Below are positions 1 to 8,387 of a stretch of 44,250 nt of DNA, one piece after another. The notes below the pieces were generated by a model. It made no database searches. It was not told the origin of the DNA and saw only the letters and a list, made by a program, of their open reading frames with translations. The DNA is taken from contig CAYJIL010000004.1 in the NCBI GenBank assembly GCA_964370235.1, positions 1-44,250 on the forward strand, given 5' to 3'. The translations under genes were made by a program, and so were the position numbers. This DNA is from CAYJIL01 sp964370235. Lineage in GTDB: Bacteria; Bacteroidota; Bacteroidia; Bacteroidales; Rikenellaceae. The number at the start of each line of letters is the position of its first letter. Position 1 is the first letter of the stretch.

Positions 1-18
1 ATCAATACTAAACTTTTT

Positions 19-53
19 AATTCTTTTTAATTTTCAAAGAATTAAAAAGAATT
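19..53. other. AT-rich perfect hairpin downstream of the GNAT gene
   Basis: Bases 19-32 and 40-53 form a perfect 14-bp inverted repeat with a 7-base loop. It lies about 70 bases beyond the stop of the minus-strand GNAT gene. It could act as a weak terminator, although its stem is almost entirely A/T. The left edge of the window (1-120) otherwise shows no gene. Confidence 0.4.
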
Positions 54-120
54 TCATAGAATAAATGGAAATATTGGAAAGAATATATATATGTAACACA
101 TCAAAACTACGAACGAGATC

Positions 121-708
121 TTACTTAGCATTCAGTTCTTTTTTCATTGAATAAATTTTTGTGAAATCCCAGCCCAACATTCTGCTCAAAAACCCAAGTT
201 TAGTTATACGCACATCCACAAACCCAATGCGGTTATATAGCTTTTTTGCATTGTGGTTACTATCAACTACATCGAGTATGATATTTGAATAACTATTACC
301 GATTGCCCAATTTTGAACGTAATCAAATAGCTTTGTTCCAACACCCTTGCCTCTTTGTTGAGTATCTACTGCTAAAAACTCTACACATACGCTCCCTTGT
401 GGTGTTTTATGGCGTATGATAGATGTCAAAATAGCAGGAAATAACCCCTTACAAAGGCCTAGTGTCAATAATATATCCCTACTAGTAAACGCTTTAGTAG
501 ATGTATATGTTGATGGTACTAACATTCCTTTCAAAACATTATCTTCTTCGATATAAATTATGGGTACTCTACTAAACATCAATCGATAAATCTTTGCACG
601 ATCATTTTGACACGAAAGAATACTCCTAAATTTGCTTGCAAAAGCTGCATCAAAAATAGTTGCAGCACTCTCGTGCAGTTCTTGAGGTAATAATTTATAC
701 TGTATCAT
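121..708 (-). CDS. GNAT-family N-acetyltransferase
   Basis: A 195-residue GNAT protein that would transfer an acetyl group from acetyl-CoA to an unidentified amine. The acetyl-CoA loop reads QQRGKGVG in the C-terminal half, followed by the usual segment ending in NAKKLYNRIGF. I chose the ATG at 708 (protein starting MIQYKLLP). The reading frame extends 21 codons further, but a TATTTTTG -7 box at 735-742 lies inside that extension and the extra residues look non-coding. The gene is monocistronic: the adk terminator precedes it and an AT-rich hairpin follows. The substrate cannot be inferred from context. Confidence 0.85.
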   Translation of the reverse strand: MIQYKLLPQELHESAATIFDAAFASKFRSILSCQNDRAKIYRLMFSRVPIIYIEEDNVLKGMLVPSTYTSTKAFTSRDILLTLGLCKGLFPAILTSIIRHKTPQGSVCVEFLAVDTQQRGKGVGTKLFDYVQNWAIGNSYSNIILDVVDSNHNAKKLYNRIGFVDVRITKLGFLSRMLGWDFTKIYSMKKELNAK

Positions 709-734
709 ATTGTTAATGTTGTGGTGTAAATATA

Positions 735-766
735 CAAAAATACTGGTGAAGCAACTAAGTTTACAA
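735..766 (-). promoter_or_regulatory. Promoter of the GNAT gene
   Basis: Read on the minus strand, a TATTTTTG -7 box (735-742) lies about 21 bases after a TTG (764-766), matching the Bacteroidota sigma pattern TTTG-N19-21-TAnnTTTG. The predicted start of transcription near 729 fits translation from 708. Confidence 0.5.
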
Positions 767-774
767 TACAAAAT

Positions 775-812
775 AGGTTGTTCAAGATCTTATATTTGAT
801 CTCAAACAACCT
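775..812 (-). terminator. Terminator of adk
   Basis: AGGTTGTT (775-782) pairs with AACAACCT (805-812), with additional GATC pairing inside. It lies between the stop of adk and the next gene, followed on the minus strand by ATTTTG. Confidence 0.65.
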
Positions 813-859
813 ACTATATCAAATGGTAGTAAGCCTAATTTAACTTACCCATTTTAGGA

Positions 860-1432
860 TTAGATGCTATCTACTGCTCCACAAATGCGAGAGAAAATCT
901 CATCAATTGTACCAATACCATCAATTGCGTGGAATTTACCTTGAGCCTTGTAGTGATCAGCAACTACTGCTGTTTGCTCGTTGTAAACGTTGATACGCTT
1001 TTTGATAATATCGATGTCGCTATCATCGGCACGGCCGCTATCTACTGCACGACCCTGAAGACGCTTAACAAGCTCCTCCTCGTGTACCTCTAGCGCTGTC
1101 ATTAGTGTTACTGGCGCACCAATTGCGTTAAGCATTTCGTCAAAAGCAACAGCCTGAGCAGTTGTGCGAGGGAAACCATCAAAGATAATACCTTTTGCAC
1201 CTTCGTTTTCTGCCAAGAAGCTCTTAATCATGCCTATTACAATCTCATCGGATAGTAGTTGACCACTCTCAGCAATCTTCTTAGCCTCGATACCTAGAGC
1301 CGTTTCTGCCTTAATTTCGGCACGAATAAGATCGCCCGTAGACACGTGTAGTAGACCATAGTGCTCCACTAGCTTTGCAGCCTGTGTACCCTTACCAGCA
1401 CCCGGACCACCAAATAGAACCAAATTTAACAT
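860..1432 (-). CDS. adk: Adenylate kinase
   Basis: Adenylate kinase (190 residues) interconverts ATP + AMP and 2 ADP in the cytosol. The P-loop GGPGAGKGTQ lies at residues 8-17, the NMP-binding region follows, and DGFPRT marks the conserved arginine segment. The LID segment is short (GRADDSD), with no zinc-type LID, which fits the 190-residue length of short-form enzymes in this phylum. It starts with ATG at 1432, behind its own promoter (1482-1512), which sits immediately after the stop codon of the ThiL-like gene, so it is probably transcribed alone. Confidence 0.97.
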   Translation of the reverse strand: MLNLVLFGGPGAGKGTQAAKLVEHYGLLHVSTGDLIRAEIKAETALGIEAKKIAESGQLLSDEIVIGMIKSFLAENEGAKGIIFDGFPRTTAQAVAFDEMLNAIGAPVTLMTALEVHEEELVKRLQGRAVDSGRADDSDIDIIKKRINVYNEQTAVVADHYKAQGKFHAIDGIGTIDEIFSRICGAVDSI

Positions 1433-1481
1433 TTTGTATATATTTTTCGTTAATTAAATTAAATCACTCTTTTTGAGAGCA

Positions 1482-1512
1482 CAAAGGTAACTAAAATTAA
1501 AGTTACCACAAA
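1482..1512 (-). promoter_or_regulatory. Promoter of adk
   Basis: The minus strand reads TTTG (1512-1509), 19 bases, then TACCTTTG (1489-1482), an ideal Bacteroidota -33/-7 pair. It lies in the 84-base gap between the ThiL-like stop codon and adk, giving a leader of about 45 bases. Confidence 0.8.
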
Positions 1513-1516
1513 ATTG

Positions 1517-2518
1517 TTACTTTTGCTCTAGCCCCGGTGCCGAAATATCTATCATAGCACCATCGGGTGTAGCTAGCTGAACAGTTCCCCCCACACAAGT
1601 GTGGCCAATTACATCAACACTTTCGAGCCTTACAACGTCTTGGTATTTAGAGGCTGGTACAGTGAATAGCAACAGCAAGTCGTCACCACCATTAAGCGCA
1701 GCAACCGTAGGGTCAAAGTGCATCTCTTCGCAAAGTGCAAATGTTTGGTTTGAAATAGGGATACGCTCCAAAAATAGAGTTGCTCCCAACGACGATTTAC
1801 GACACAAACGAATGAGGTCGGCAGCCAAAGAGTCGCTAATTAAAGTCATAGATGTTGGCACAATAGATGCCAATTTCATAGATTCAACAGTGTCGCTATG
1901 TAGCAATGGTTTTAACTGACGTTCAAGCAAATACTCATAGCCCTCGAACTTGGGTTTAGATATGTTATTGTCTTTTAACACACGTTTTTCACGCTCAAGC
2001 AGCTTTAGTCCACAATATGCAGAACCCAAGTCACCAGTAACGCAAATTAAGTCGTTAACCTGTGCTCCGCTCTGTGTTGCGAGTGCATCTTTGGCAACAA
2101 ATCCCACTGCCGAAACGCTAATCGTTAGCCCCGTTAGCGATGCCGTTAGCTCGCCACCATGGTACTTAACGCCATACTGCTGTGCAGCCTTTGCAAAGCC
2201 TTTATAAAGATCTTCGGTAGCCTCTACCGAAAAGCGACTCGATAGCGCAACACCAACAGAGATAGATTCTGCACGACCATTGCAAGCAGTAATTTTAGAC
2301 AATGCCTTAACCACAGCCTTATAACCCAAATGCACTAATGGAGCATAGGTAAGGTCAAAATCTACCCCCTCTGCCATTGTCGACATTGCAGTTAGCCTAT
2401 ATCGGTCGCCATCTTCGCTTATGCCACAAAGCTCGCCACTAATGGTTTCGATATTTTCCTCAAAAGATGCCTCTATACGTTTGATAAGTTCATCTTTACC
2501 AATCTCTTTTATTTCCAT
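1517..2518 (-). CDS. ThiL-like (AIR synthase superfamily) protein, probably catalytically altered
   Basis: This 333-residue protein aligns along its full length with thiamine-monophosphate kinase ThiL, for example in EGVDFDLTYAPLVHLGYKA, in LLEREK and in YEYLLERQLKP. However, residues that bind Mg2+ and nucleotide in ThiL are changed. There is no GDDAA motif near residues 30-40. The usual TD before EGVHFD is a Ser (S46), SD of the NxSD segment is SK (K75), GGDT is GGEL (121-124), and ISDGL is ISDSL (227-231). It is the last gene of the yqaA-aroE-TPR-thiL-like run. The fold is clear, but kinase activity is doubtful. No other thiamine genes are nearby. Confidence 0.8.
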   Translation of the reverse strand: MEIKEIGKDELIKRIEASFEENIETISGELCGISEDGDRYRLTAMSTMAEGVDFDLTYAPLVHLGYKAVVKALSKITACNGRAESISVGVALSSRFSVEATEDLYKGFAKAAQQYGVKYHGGELTASLTGLTISVSAVGFVAKDALATQSGAQVNDLICVTGDLGSAYCGLKLLEREKRVLKDNNISKPKFEGYEYLLERQLKPLLHSDTVESMKLASIVPTSMTLISDSLAADLIRLCRKSSLGATLFLERIPISNQTFALCEEMHFDPTVAALNGGDDLLLLFTVPASKYQDVVRLESVDVIGHTCVGGTVQLATPDGAMIDISAPGLEQK

Positions 2519-2545
2519 ATCTTAAAAACTTTCTATTAACATTGA

Positions 2546-4612
2546 TTAATCCTTGTAGTCGGGATTATTTACATATCGCCTTAGTAGCGTATATGCCTCT
2601 TGAATACCTAGCTCGCCTGCACGAGACATATCCATACTACCCTTTTTGGTATCTTTTAGGTATAGCTGAATAAGCCCTCGATTATATAGCGCATCGGCAA
2701 AGTTAGGATATAGCTCTAGTGCCTTGGTGTAGTCCTGAATAGCCTCTGGCATAGCACCCATCATGCAGTAGATATTTGCTCTATTATAGTAGAAGTAGGC
2801 AACATCGCCCCTTAGCTCAATGGCCTTGTTTATATCGCTCAAAGGCTCGTTGTAGTTGTACTTGCGCCCTTGGTTCTTGAGCTCGTTTACAGGGTCATTC
2901 TCTATTACTAGCCTACGCTTACCATCTATCGAGGCAATGAAATCAATCATTTCGCACGATACTGCCGCACGGTTCATATATAGGAACGGATTATTTGGTG
3001 CAGAACTTATAGCCGCACCCAAATGGTTCATAGCCAATGTATATTGCTTCATTTGGTGTGCCAAAACACCCAAGTCAAAATCGCTTATTCGCTCACCCAT
3101 GCGCTTGCTACCCTCTAACTGCTCATATAGTGTTACTAGTGGGTCAACTGTTTGGCGAGCCAATTTTTGCCTATTCGATATAGCGCGAGGATCGCGAGTA
3201 AACTCTAGCCCAGTAATATCACTCCTAGGTATTAGATTAGATAGTGGCTCGATGCGATAACTATCGTCGGGTCTTATGTCGGCACTATAACCATTAATTG
3301 TTAAAGCCTTAGACTCAACCGTTTGCTCGGGCACCGCCACTCGATACATTGCCATTAGCTTAATGTCAATATCTTTTGCCTTAACATTCTCAAACTCTTT
3401 TATAGAGTTACTGTCAAACGAAAGCAACTTATTTAACACCTTGCTGGTGTCGGCATAGTGCGAAAATGCACTATCGGTCATGTTCGATCTATATTCGGCA
3501 ATCTTTTGGTCGGCTATCTCCTTGTCTCTTTTCGAGGAGTGCATATCGCCCAACAGATAACGAACATGTGAACGATTTAGATATGCATTTGCAAAATCGG
3601 GATATAGCTCAATAGCCTTTGTTAGGTCGGTATCGGCTTGCTCTAGCTCGCCTATTTCGATATTAATTCCTGCACGATTATAGTAACCTAGCACGTTATA
3701 GGGGCTATACCACGTAACTTTGGTGTAGTCGTCCTTTGCTTGGTGATAGCTACCTATTTGGCTATATAGAATAGCACGGTTAAAGTATGCTAACGAAGAT
3801 GTAGAGTCTAGCTCAATTACCTTTGATAGGTCGGTGATTGCGTCAACTGGGCGATGTGATGCCGAAGATGCAAGTGCACGATTAAAGTAGCCTTGAATAT
3901 TTGTTGAATCTATTTCGATAGCTTTGTTAAGGTCGTTAAATGCCTCGTCATAGTCTTTGCGCATAAGGTGAATATTACCTCGGCGCAAATAACCATCGGC
4001 ACTAAACATATTGACCTTAACCGCTTTGTCAAAGTCTTGATAGGCACGAGTAGTGTCTTTTAGCATTAGGTAGCACGTACCTCTGTTTATATAACCATCA
4101 ATTACATCTGGTCGCTTTCTAATGTAGTAGTCAAAATCGCTAATAGCATTCTCGAATCTTTGACTAAACAGATATGTCATACCTCGGCTATAATATGTAG
4201 TAGGTAGATCGGGGCGTATATCGATTGCGGTGTCAAAATCGGTTAATGCACCATCATAATCGCCCATAAAGGCTCTTGATATTGCTCGATATTGGTAGGC
4301 AGTAGTGTAGACGCTGTTTTGAGCTATGGCAGCCGTAAAATCGCTCTCGGCACCCACTAGGTCGTTAAGATTATACTTTGCCACACCACGCAAGAAATAT
4401 CCCTCGTAAGCTGTTGTATCTTGCCTTAGCAGTACCGTCAATACATCAATAGCATCACGGTAACGGTCAGACCTTAGCAGTTCTTGACCAATGTAATAGA
4501 AATATCGCTTGTTAAGCTGCCCAATCGATGATGTTGCAGTAATGGTAACAAGCAATAAGATTAAAAGAATCTTTCTCAATGTAACGATTTTTAGAGGTGA
4601 GTCTTTAGACAA
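2546..4612 (-). CDS. Large exported tetratricopeptide-repeat protein
   Basis: A 688-residue protein with a hydrophobic N-terminal segment (about residues 12-28), likely a signal peptide or anchor, followed by about ten TPR units to residue 380, a non-TPR middle (about 380-500) and further TPRs at 510-680. Repeats show the usual A..DF.KAIEL.P pattern (for example DLTKAIELYPDFANAYLNRSH). TPRs scaffold protein-protein interactions; the partner is unknown. No ATG fits the start, and translation probably begins at TTG 4612, 20 bases after aroE, or at a second TTG at codon 12. It appears co-transcribed with aroE and the ThiL-like gene. Confidence 0.85.
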   Translation of the reverse strand: MSKDSPLKIVTLRKILLILLLVTITATSSIGQLNKRYFYYIGQELLRSDRYRDAIDVLTVLLRQDTTAYEGYFLRGVAKYNLNDLVGAESDFTAAIAQNSVYTTAYQYRAISRAFMGDYDGALTDFDTAIDIRPDLPTTYYSRGMTYLFSQRFENAISDFDYYIRKRPDVIDGYINRGTCYLMLKDTTRAYQDFDKAVKVNMFSADGYLRRGNIHLMRKDYDEAFNDLNKAIEIDSTNIQGYFNRALASSASHRPVDAITDLSKVIELDSTSSLAYFNRAILYSQIGSYHQAKDDYTKVTWYSPYNVLGYYNRAGINIEIGELEQADTDLTKAIELYPDFANAYLNRSHVRYLLGDMHSSKRDKEIADQKIAEYRSNMTDSAFSHYADTSKVLNKLLSFDSNSIKEFENVKAKDIDIKLMAMYRVAVPEQTVESKALTINGYSADIRPDDSYRIEPLSNLIPRSDITGLEFTRDPRAISNRQKLARQTVDPLVTLYEQLEGSKRMGERISDFDLGVLAHQMKQYTLAMNHLGAAISSAPNNPFLYMNRAAVSCEMIDFIASIDGKRRLVIENDPVNELKNQGRKYNYNEPLSDINKAIELRGDVAYFYYNRANIYCMMGAMPEAIQDYTKALELYPNFADALYNRGLIQLYLKDTKKGSMDMSRAGELGIQEAYTLLRRYVNNPDYKD

Positions 4613-4632
4613 CGTGGCCGATCACAAAAAAA

Positions 4633-5400
4633 TTATTTATTGAATAGAATTTCGAACCATCGCTCTGCTTGACCCACAAGCATATTATAACCCGAACGCA
4701 CCATTGCACCACGCACTCGCCCACGCTCTAGAAACAGAGTTTGAGCAGGGTTGTACACCATATCGAATAGTATGTGGTCGGACTCTATTGCATCATAAGG
4801 AATATCGGGAGCGGTGTCTACCTTGGGCGACATACCCAGCGGAGTAGAGTTAATAATTAGCTTGTGTGTACTCATAATCTCTGCCGACAAATCGGCATAC
4901 GTTATAACACCCTCGCCCGCAGTGCGAGATACTACTTTATATGGTATTTCTAACTCATTAAGCAGATATTCGGCCGCTTTGCTTGCGCCACCACTACCAA
5001 GAACAAGCGCCGATAGAGGCTCTTGTCTACTGGCAATCATTTGACGAATAGATATTCCAAGCCCATAAATATCGCTATTATAACCTGTTAGCTTATAGCC
5101 ATTTATGCACTTACCCACAAAGCCATCAATGGGCTCTACTTTGACACAGTTAACCGCTCCTACTGCCTGAGCAGTAGGGTCGATGTGGTCGAGAAAAGGC
5201 ATAACTTGCTGCTTATAAGGTATAGTAACATTAAAGCCTAGCAACTGGCCATTTATTATCGATGGTAGCTCGTGAATGTTCTCGATGGGATAGTTTTGGT
5301 AACTATATCCCTCCATTCCAAGCCTTTCGAACTTTTGTGTAAAGTACCCTTTCGAAAAAGAGTGACCTAGCGGAAAGCCTATAATTCCAAGTACTGCCAT
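4633..5400 (-). CDS. aroE: Shikimate dehydrogenase
   Basis: AroE (255 residues) reduces 3-dehydroshikimate to shikimate with NADPH in aromatic amino acid synthesis. The shikimate-binding segment GFPLGHSFSKGYF lies at residues 7-19, the catalytic lysine is in NVTIPYKQQ, the NADP-binding loop is VLGSGGASKA, and INSTPLGMSP is also conserved. It starts at ATG 5400, only one base from the stop of the upstream membrane-protein gene, and is followed 20 bases later by the TPR gene, so it belongs to a four-gene run. No other shikimate genes are present. Confidence 0.95.
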   Translation of the reverse strand: MAVLGIIGFPLGHSFSKGYFTQKFERLGMEGYSYQNYPIENIHELPSIINGQLLGFNVTIPYKQQVMPFLDHIDPTAQAVGAVNCVKVEPIDGFVGKCINGYKLTGYNSDIYGLGISIRQMIASRQEPLSALVLGSGGASKAAEYLLNELEIPYKVVSRTAGEGVITYADLSAEIMSTHKLIINSTPLGMSPKVDTAPDIPYDAIESDHILFDMVYNPAQTLFLERGRVRGAMVRSGYNMLVGQAERWFEILFNK

Positions 5401-5401
5401 C

Positions 5402-6013
5402 TTAAACTACATATTTGATTAGGACAAAACCACCAATCAAAAGCACCGTAAATGCAATTGCTAGTAGATTGAAGTACTTGTCGATAAAGCCTTTGATTGA
5501 CGGGCCAAACTTCCAAATCATCCAAGCCACCAAGAAGAAACGTGCACTACGGCTAACTAGTGATGCAATGGTGAATATAAGTAGGTTAATGTCGAATACA
5601 CCTGCTGTAATTGTAATTACTTTGAATGGTATTGGCGTAAAACCTGCCGTAAATACTACCCAGAAACCATATTCGCCATATGATTTACTAATAGCGTCAT
5701 ATACTTCGGGTGTAAAGCCCGGTATAACATCAAAGAACCACTGAGCCATAGCAGTAAATTCGCTGCCATTAAGCCACAGTGTTGAACCTATCGCATAACC
5801 TGCAAGTGCACCCAATACCGAACCAGCAGTTGCAATAGCAGCATACTTGAACGAGCCCTTTGGCAAACCAAGCGCAAGTGCAATTAGTAGCACATCTGGT
5901 GGAATAGGGAAAAAGCTACTCTCTGCAAAAGCAAGCAAAAATAGCGCAAGTGAACTCCATTTAGATTCGGCCCAGCTAAGAACCCAATCATACATTTTTC
6001 GAACTATATTCAT
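5402..6013 (-). CDS. YqaA/DedA-family (VTT domain) membrane protein
   Basis: A 203-residue integral membrane protein of the DedA/SNARE-associated superfamily, YqaA branch. It shows the family's re-entrant loop around ESSFFPIPPDVLLIALALG near the N-terminus and a second one at FTPIPFKVITITAG, with several hydrophobic segments. DedA relatives are linked to undecaprenyl-phosphate or phospholipid flipping; the substrate here is not known. I chose ATG 6013 (MNIVRKMYD) over an upstream TTG that lies in the preceding terminator hairpin. It is probably the first gene of the run leading to aroE. Confidence 0.85.
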   Translation of the reverse strand: MNIVRKMYDWVLSWAESKWSSLALFLLAFAESSFFPIPPDVLLIALALGLPKGSFKYAAIATAGSVLGALAGYAIGSTLWLNGSEFTAMAQWFFDVIPGFTPEVYDAISKSYGEYGFWVVFTAGFTPIPFKVITITAGVFDINLLIFTIASLVSRSARFFLVAWMIWKFGPSIKGFIDKYFNLLAIAFTVLLIGGFVLIKYVV

Positions 6014-6032
6014 AGTATCATAAATTATAAAA

Positions 6033-6062
6033 GAGGTTGCCTCAAAAAAATGCGACAACCTC
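6033..6062 (-). terminator. Terminator of the DUF2795 gene
   Basis: GAGGTTG and CAACCTC arms enclose a loop. On the minus strand the second arm is followed by TTTT. It lies just after the stop of the DUF2795 gene and before the YqaA start. Confidence 0.6.
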
Positions 6063-6084
6063 GTAAGTTTCTAAATTATAAGCT

Positions 6085-6306
6085 CTAATATTCGTCTTCG
6101 TTAAAGAAGAAATCATCTTTACTTGGGTAGTCAGGCCAAATATCCTCTATGCTTTCATAGATTTCACCTTCGTCCTCGATCTCCTGCAAGTTTTCAATAA
6201 CCTCTAGCGGTGCACCCGAGCGCACAGCATAGTCAATAAGCTCATCTTTTGTTGCTGGCCATGGAGCGTCCTCCATTTTTGATGCCAATTCCAACGTCCA
6301 ATACAT
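6085..6306 (-). CDS. DUF2795 domain protein
   Basis: A 73-residue acidic protein beginning MYWTLELASKMEDAPWPAT and containing KDELIDYAVRSGAPLEVIENL, matching the small DUF2795 family. The C-terminal third is rich in Asp and Glu (DDFFFNEDEY). The function of the family is not established. It has its own promoter (6409-6438), a leader of about 95 bases and its own terminator, so it is a monocistronic gene divergent from the exonuclease gene. Confidence 0.8.
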   Translation of the reverse strand: MYWTLELASKMEDAPWPATKDELIDYAVRSGAPLEVIENLQEIEDEGEIYESIEDIWPDYPSKDDFFFNEDEY

Positions 6307-6408
6307 AGTATAAGTTTTACTAGATATATAATATGGGCACTAATGTGCTCCCCCTAATTTATCACCTCTATTGAGTGCCTTTAGTTTCGTTTGAAACCTA
6401 AAGATTGA

Positions 6409-6438
6409 CAAAGTTAGAAAAAAATAGTAATATTCAAA
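6409..6438 (-). promoter_or_regulatory. Promoter of the DUF2795 gene
   Basis: The minus strand reads TTTG (6438-6435), 18 bases, then TAACTTTG (6416-6409). Confidence 0.7.
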
Positions 6439-6471
6439 ATATTACATTCACTTTTGTATTATTAATTATTC

Positions 6472-6502
6472 TTGGTAGAGGCGTTGAAAATTACTACCTT
6501 TG
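6472..6502 (+). promoter_or_regulatory. Promoter of the exonuclease-rlmI pair
   Basis: TTG at 6472-6474 and TACCTTTG at 6495-6502 are separated by 20 bases. The predicted transcription start near 6509 leaves only about 10 bases before ATG 6519, but about 50 before ATG 6558, favouring the latter start. Confidence 0.65.
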
Positions 6503-6557
6503 CCGAGTCTAGCCCAAAATGGGCAGCAATAATTTCGACAACGACAATTTTGGAATA

Positions 6558-7172
6558 ATGTTTCAGCCGACTATAACAAACGAAGAAATTGCACAAATGC
6601 CCCCTCTTGCATTTGGAGGCACCATTGTGCTCATCGAAGATGAGGCTGGTCAACAAGAGGCCGCAAAGATACTCTCGAAATGCACAACAATAGGTTTTGA
6701 TACCGAATCTCGTGCAGTATTTAAAAAAGGGCAAAAGAACCAAATTGCTCTTTTGCAACTATCTACCGAAAGGGTTGCCTTTCTAATAAGACTAAACAAA
6801 ACACCACTTAGCAGGGGTATTGTAAAGATACTTCAGTCTCGCAGAGTACGCAAAGTGGGTGTTGCTGTTAGGGACGATATAAAAGATTTGCAGGCTCTCA
6901 CGCCATTTCATAGCAACTCTTTTATCGATCTACAAAAAATTGTTGGGGATTATGGCATACACGACATTAGCCTCAAAAAAATATCTGCTATTGTAATGGG
7001 AGGTAGAGTATCTAAGGCACAAAGGCTAAGTAACTGGTCTGCACAAATATTAACTCCGGTGCAAATGGAGTATGCGGCAACCGATGCGTGGGTTTCGCTA
7101 GAGATCTACAACAAACTAATAAAAGCGAATAAAATAGACGACAATGACAAAGATATTCCTAAAAAAGGGTAA
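6558..7172 (+). CDS. RNase D-like 3'-5' exonuclease (DEDDy family)
   Basis: A 204-residue DnaQ-fold exonuclease. The three motifs are present: Exo I GFDTES, Exo II KVGVAVRDDIKDL and Exo III YAATDAW, whose Tyr-x3-Asp spacing marks the DEDDy (RNase D/WRN-like) class. It lacks the HRDC domain of true RNase D, as is usual for this phylum's single-domain version. ATG 6558 (MFQPTITNEE) is preferred to ATG 6519 because of the promoter position. Its last 29 bases overlap the next gene, indicating translational coupling with an rRNA methyltransferase. The substrate (DNA or RNA) is uncertain. Confidence 0.88.
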   Translation: MFQPTITNEEIAQMPPLAFGGTIVLIEDEAGQQEAAKILSKCTTIGFDTESRAVFKKGQKNQIALLQLSTERVAFLIRLNKTPLSRGIVKILQSRRVRKVGVAVRDDIKDLQALTPFHSNSFIDLQKIVGDYGIHDISLKKISAIVMGGRVSKAQRLSNWSAQILTPVQMEYAATDAWVSLEIYNKLIKANKIDDNDKDIPKKG

Positions 7173-8322
7173 ACAAGAGTCCCTTTCTCGCCGCCATCCT
7201 TGGATATTTTCGGGTGCAATTGCCTCGGCAGATAGCCCCGTTGAGGAAGGTGATGTAATTGAGCTTTACTCACACGAAAAAGAGTTTATGGCAACTGGCC
7301 ACGCCGCACTAGGTTCTATTGCTGTGCGTGTGCTATCTTTTGATAAAGAGGCAATTGACATCGAGTTTTACAAAAAACGCATATCGGTAGCATGGAACTT
7401 GCGCCAAGGGCTTGCAATCCCATCGGAGCAAACAAATGGCTATCGTCTTGTGCATGGCGAGGGCGATTTCTTGCCGGGTTTAGTTGTCGATATATATGGC
7501 TCGACAGCCGTTATGCAAGCACATAGCATTGGTATGCACCTACAACGCCAAATTATTGCCGAGGCAATTATCGAAGTGGCAGGTGGTGCTATTAGTGCCG
7601 TGTACGACAAGTCAGAGGGCACTATTCCATCGGTATCTGAGTATGAGGTTAAAGATGGGTATATTATTGGCTCGGGCGAAGGTCACGACATAATCGTCGA
7701 GAATGGTAATAAGTTCAAAGTTGACTGGGTTAACGGTCAAAAGAGTGGTTTCTTCCTAGACCAAAGAGACAATCGTGCTCTTGTGGGTCACTACTCAAAG
7801 GGTCGTAGAGTGCTTAATACGTTTTGTTACACGGGCGGTTTCTCTGTTTATGCTCTAGCTGGTGGTGCTAGCTATGTAGAGTCGGTCGATAGCTCGAAAC
7901 GTGCAGTAGAATTAGCTTGTGAGAATGTAGAGATTAACTTTGGGGCTAGCAAAAACCACAAAGGAGTATGTGTTGATGCCTTTGATTATCTAAAGAAAAT
8001 TCCATCGCAATTCGATCTTATAATTCTTGACCCGCCAGCGTTTGCCAAGCACCACAAGTCGCTAGGCAATGCCCTACAAGGCTACAAGCGCATAAATGCA
8101 GCGGCTATTGCAGCCATTGCACCGGGCGGAATACTATTTACTTATAGCTGTTCACAAGCGGTAAGTAAAGATCAGTTCAGAACATCGGTATTTACGGCTG
8201 CAGCTATTGCAGGGCGCAAAGTTAGAGTCATTCACCAAATGACTCAATGTGCCGACCACCCAGTTTCGATATTCCACCCCGAAGGCGAATATCTAAAGGG
8301 CTTGGTTCTATATGTAGAATAG
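7144..8322 (+). CDS. RlmI-like class I SAM rRNA (cytosine-C5) methyltransferase
   Basis: This 392-residue enzyme belongs to the RlmI family, which methylates C1962 of 23S rRNA in E. coli. The N-terminus carries a PUA-like RNA-binding domain (LSRRHPWIFSGAI), followed by a Rossmann methyltransferase with QKSGFFLDQRDNR, the SAM loop VLNTFCYTGGFS, ILDPPAFA and the catalytic-cysteine segment TYSCSQAV. It starts within the exonuclease gene. A strong bidirectional terminator follows. Whether the target base is the same as in E. coli is inferred from family membership. Confidence 0.92.
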   Translation: MTKIFLKKGKQESLSRRHPWIFSGAIASADSPVEEGDVIELYSHEKEFMATGHAALGSIAVRVLSFDKEAIDIEFYKKRISVAWNLRQGLAIPSEQTNGYRLVHGEGDFLPGLVVDIYGSTAVMQAHSIGMHLQRQIIAEAIIEVAGGAISAVYDKSEGTIPSVSEYEVKDGYIIGSGEGHDIIVENGNKFKVDWVNGQKSGFFLDQRDNRALVGHYSKGRRVLNTFCYTGGFSVYALAGGASYVESVDSSKRAVELACENVEINFGASKNHKGVCVDAFDYLKKIPSQFDLIILDPPAFAKHHKSLGNALQGYKRINAAAIAAIAPGGILFTYSCSQAVSKDQFRTSVFTAAAIAGRKVRVIHQMTQCADHPVSIFHPEGEYLKGLVLYVE

Positions 8323-8339
8323 GCTATAAAAGCAGATAT

Positions 8340-8387
8340 AACAAAATATGGGTTGTCAAGAATATTCTCGACAACCCATATTTTGTT
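8340..8387. terminator. Bidirectional terminator between the rlmI-like gene and the glycosidase
   Basis: An inverted repeat with arms at about 8341-8357 and 8370-8386 (17 bp, core GGGTTGTC/GACAACCC) ends in T-rich sequence in both directions between two convergent genes. Confidence 0.85.
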
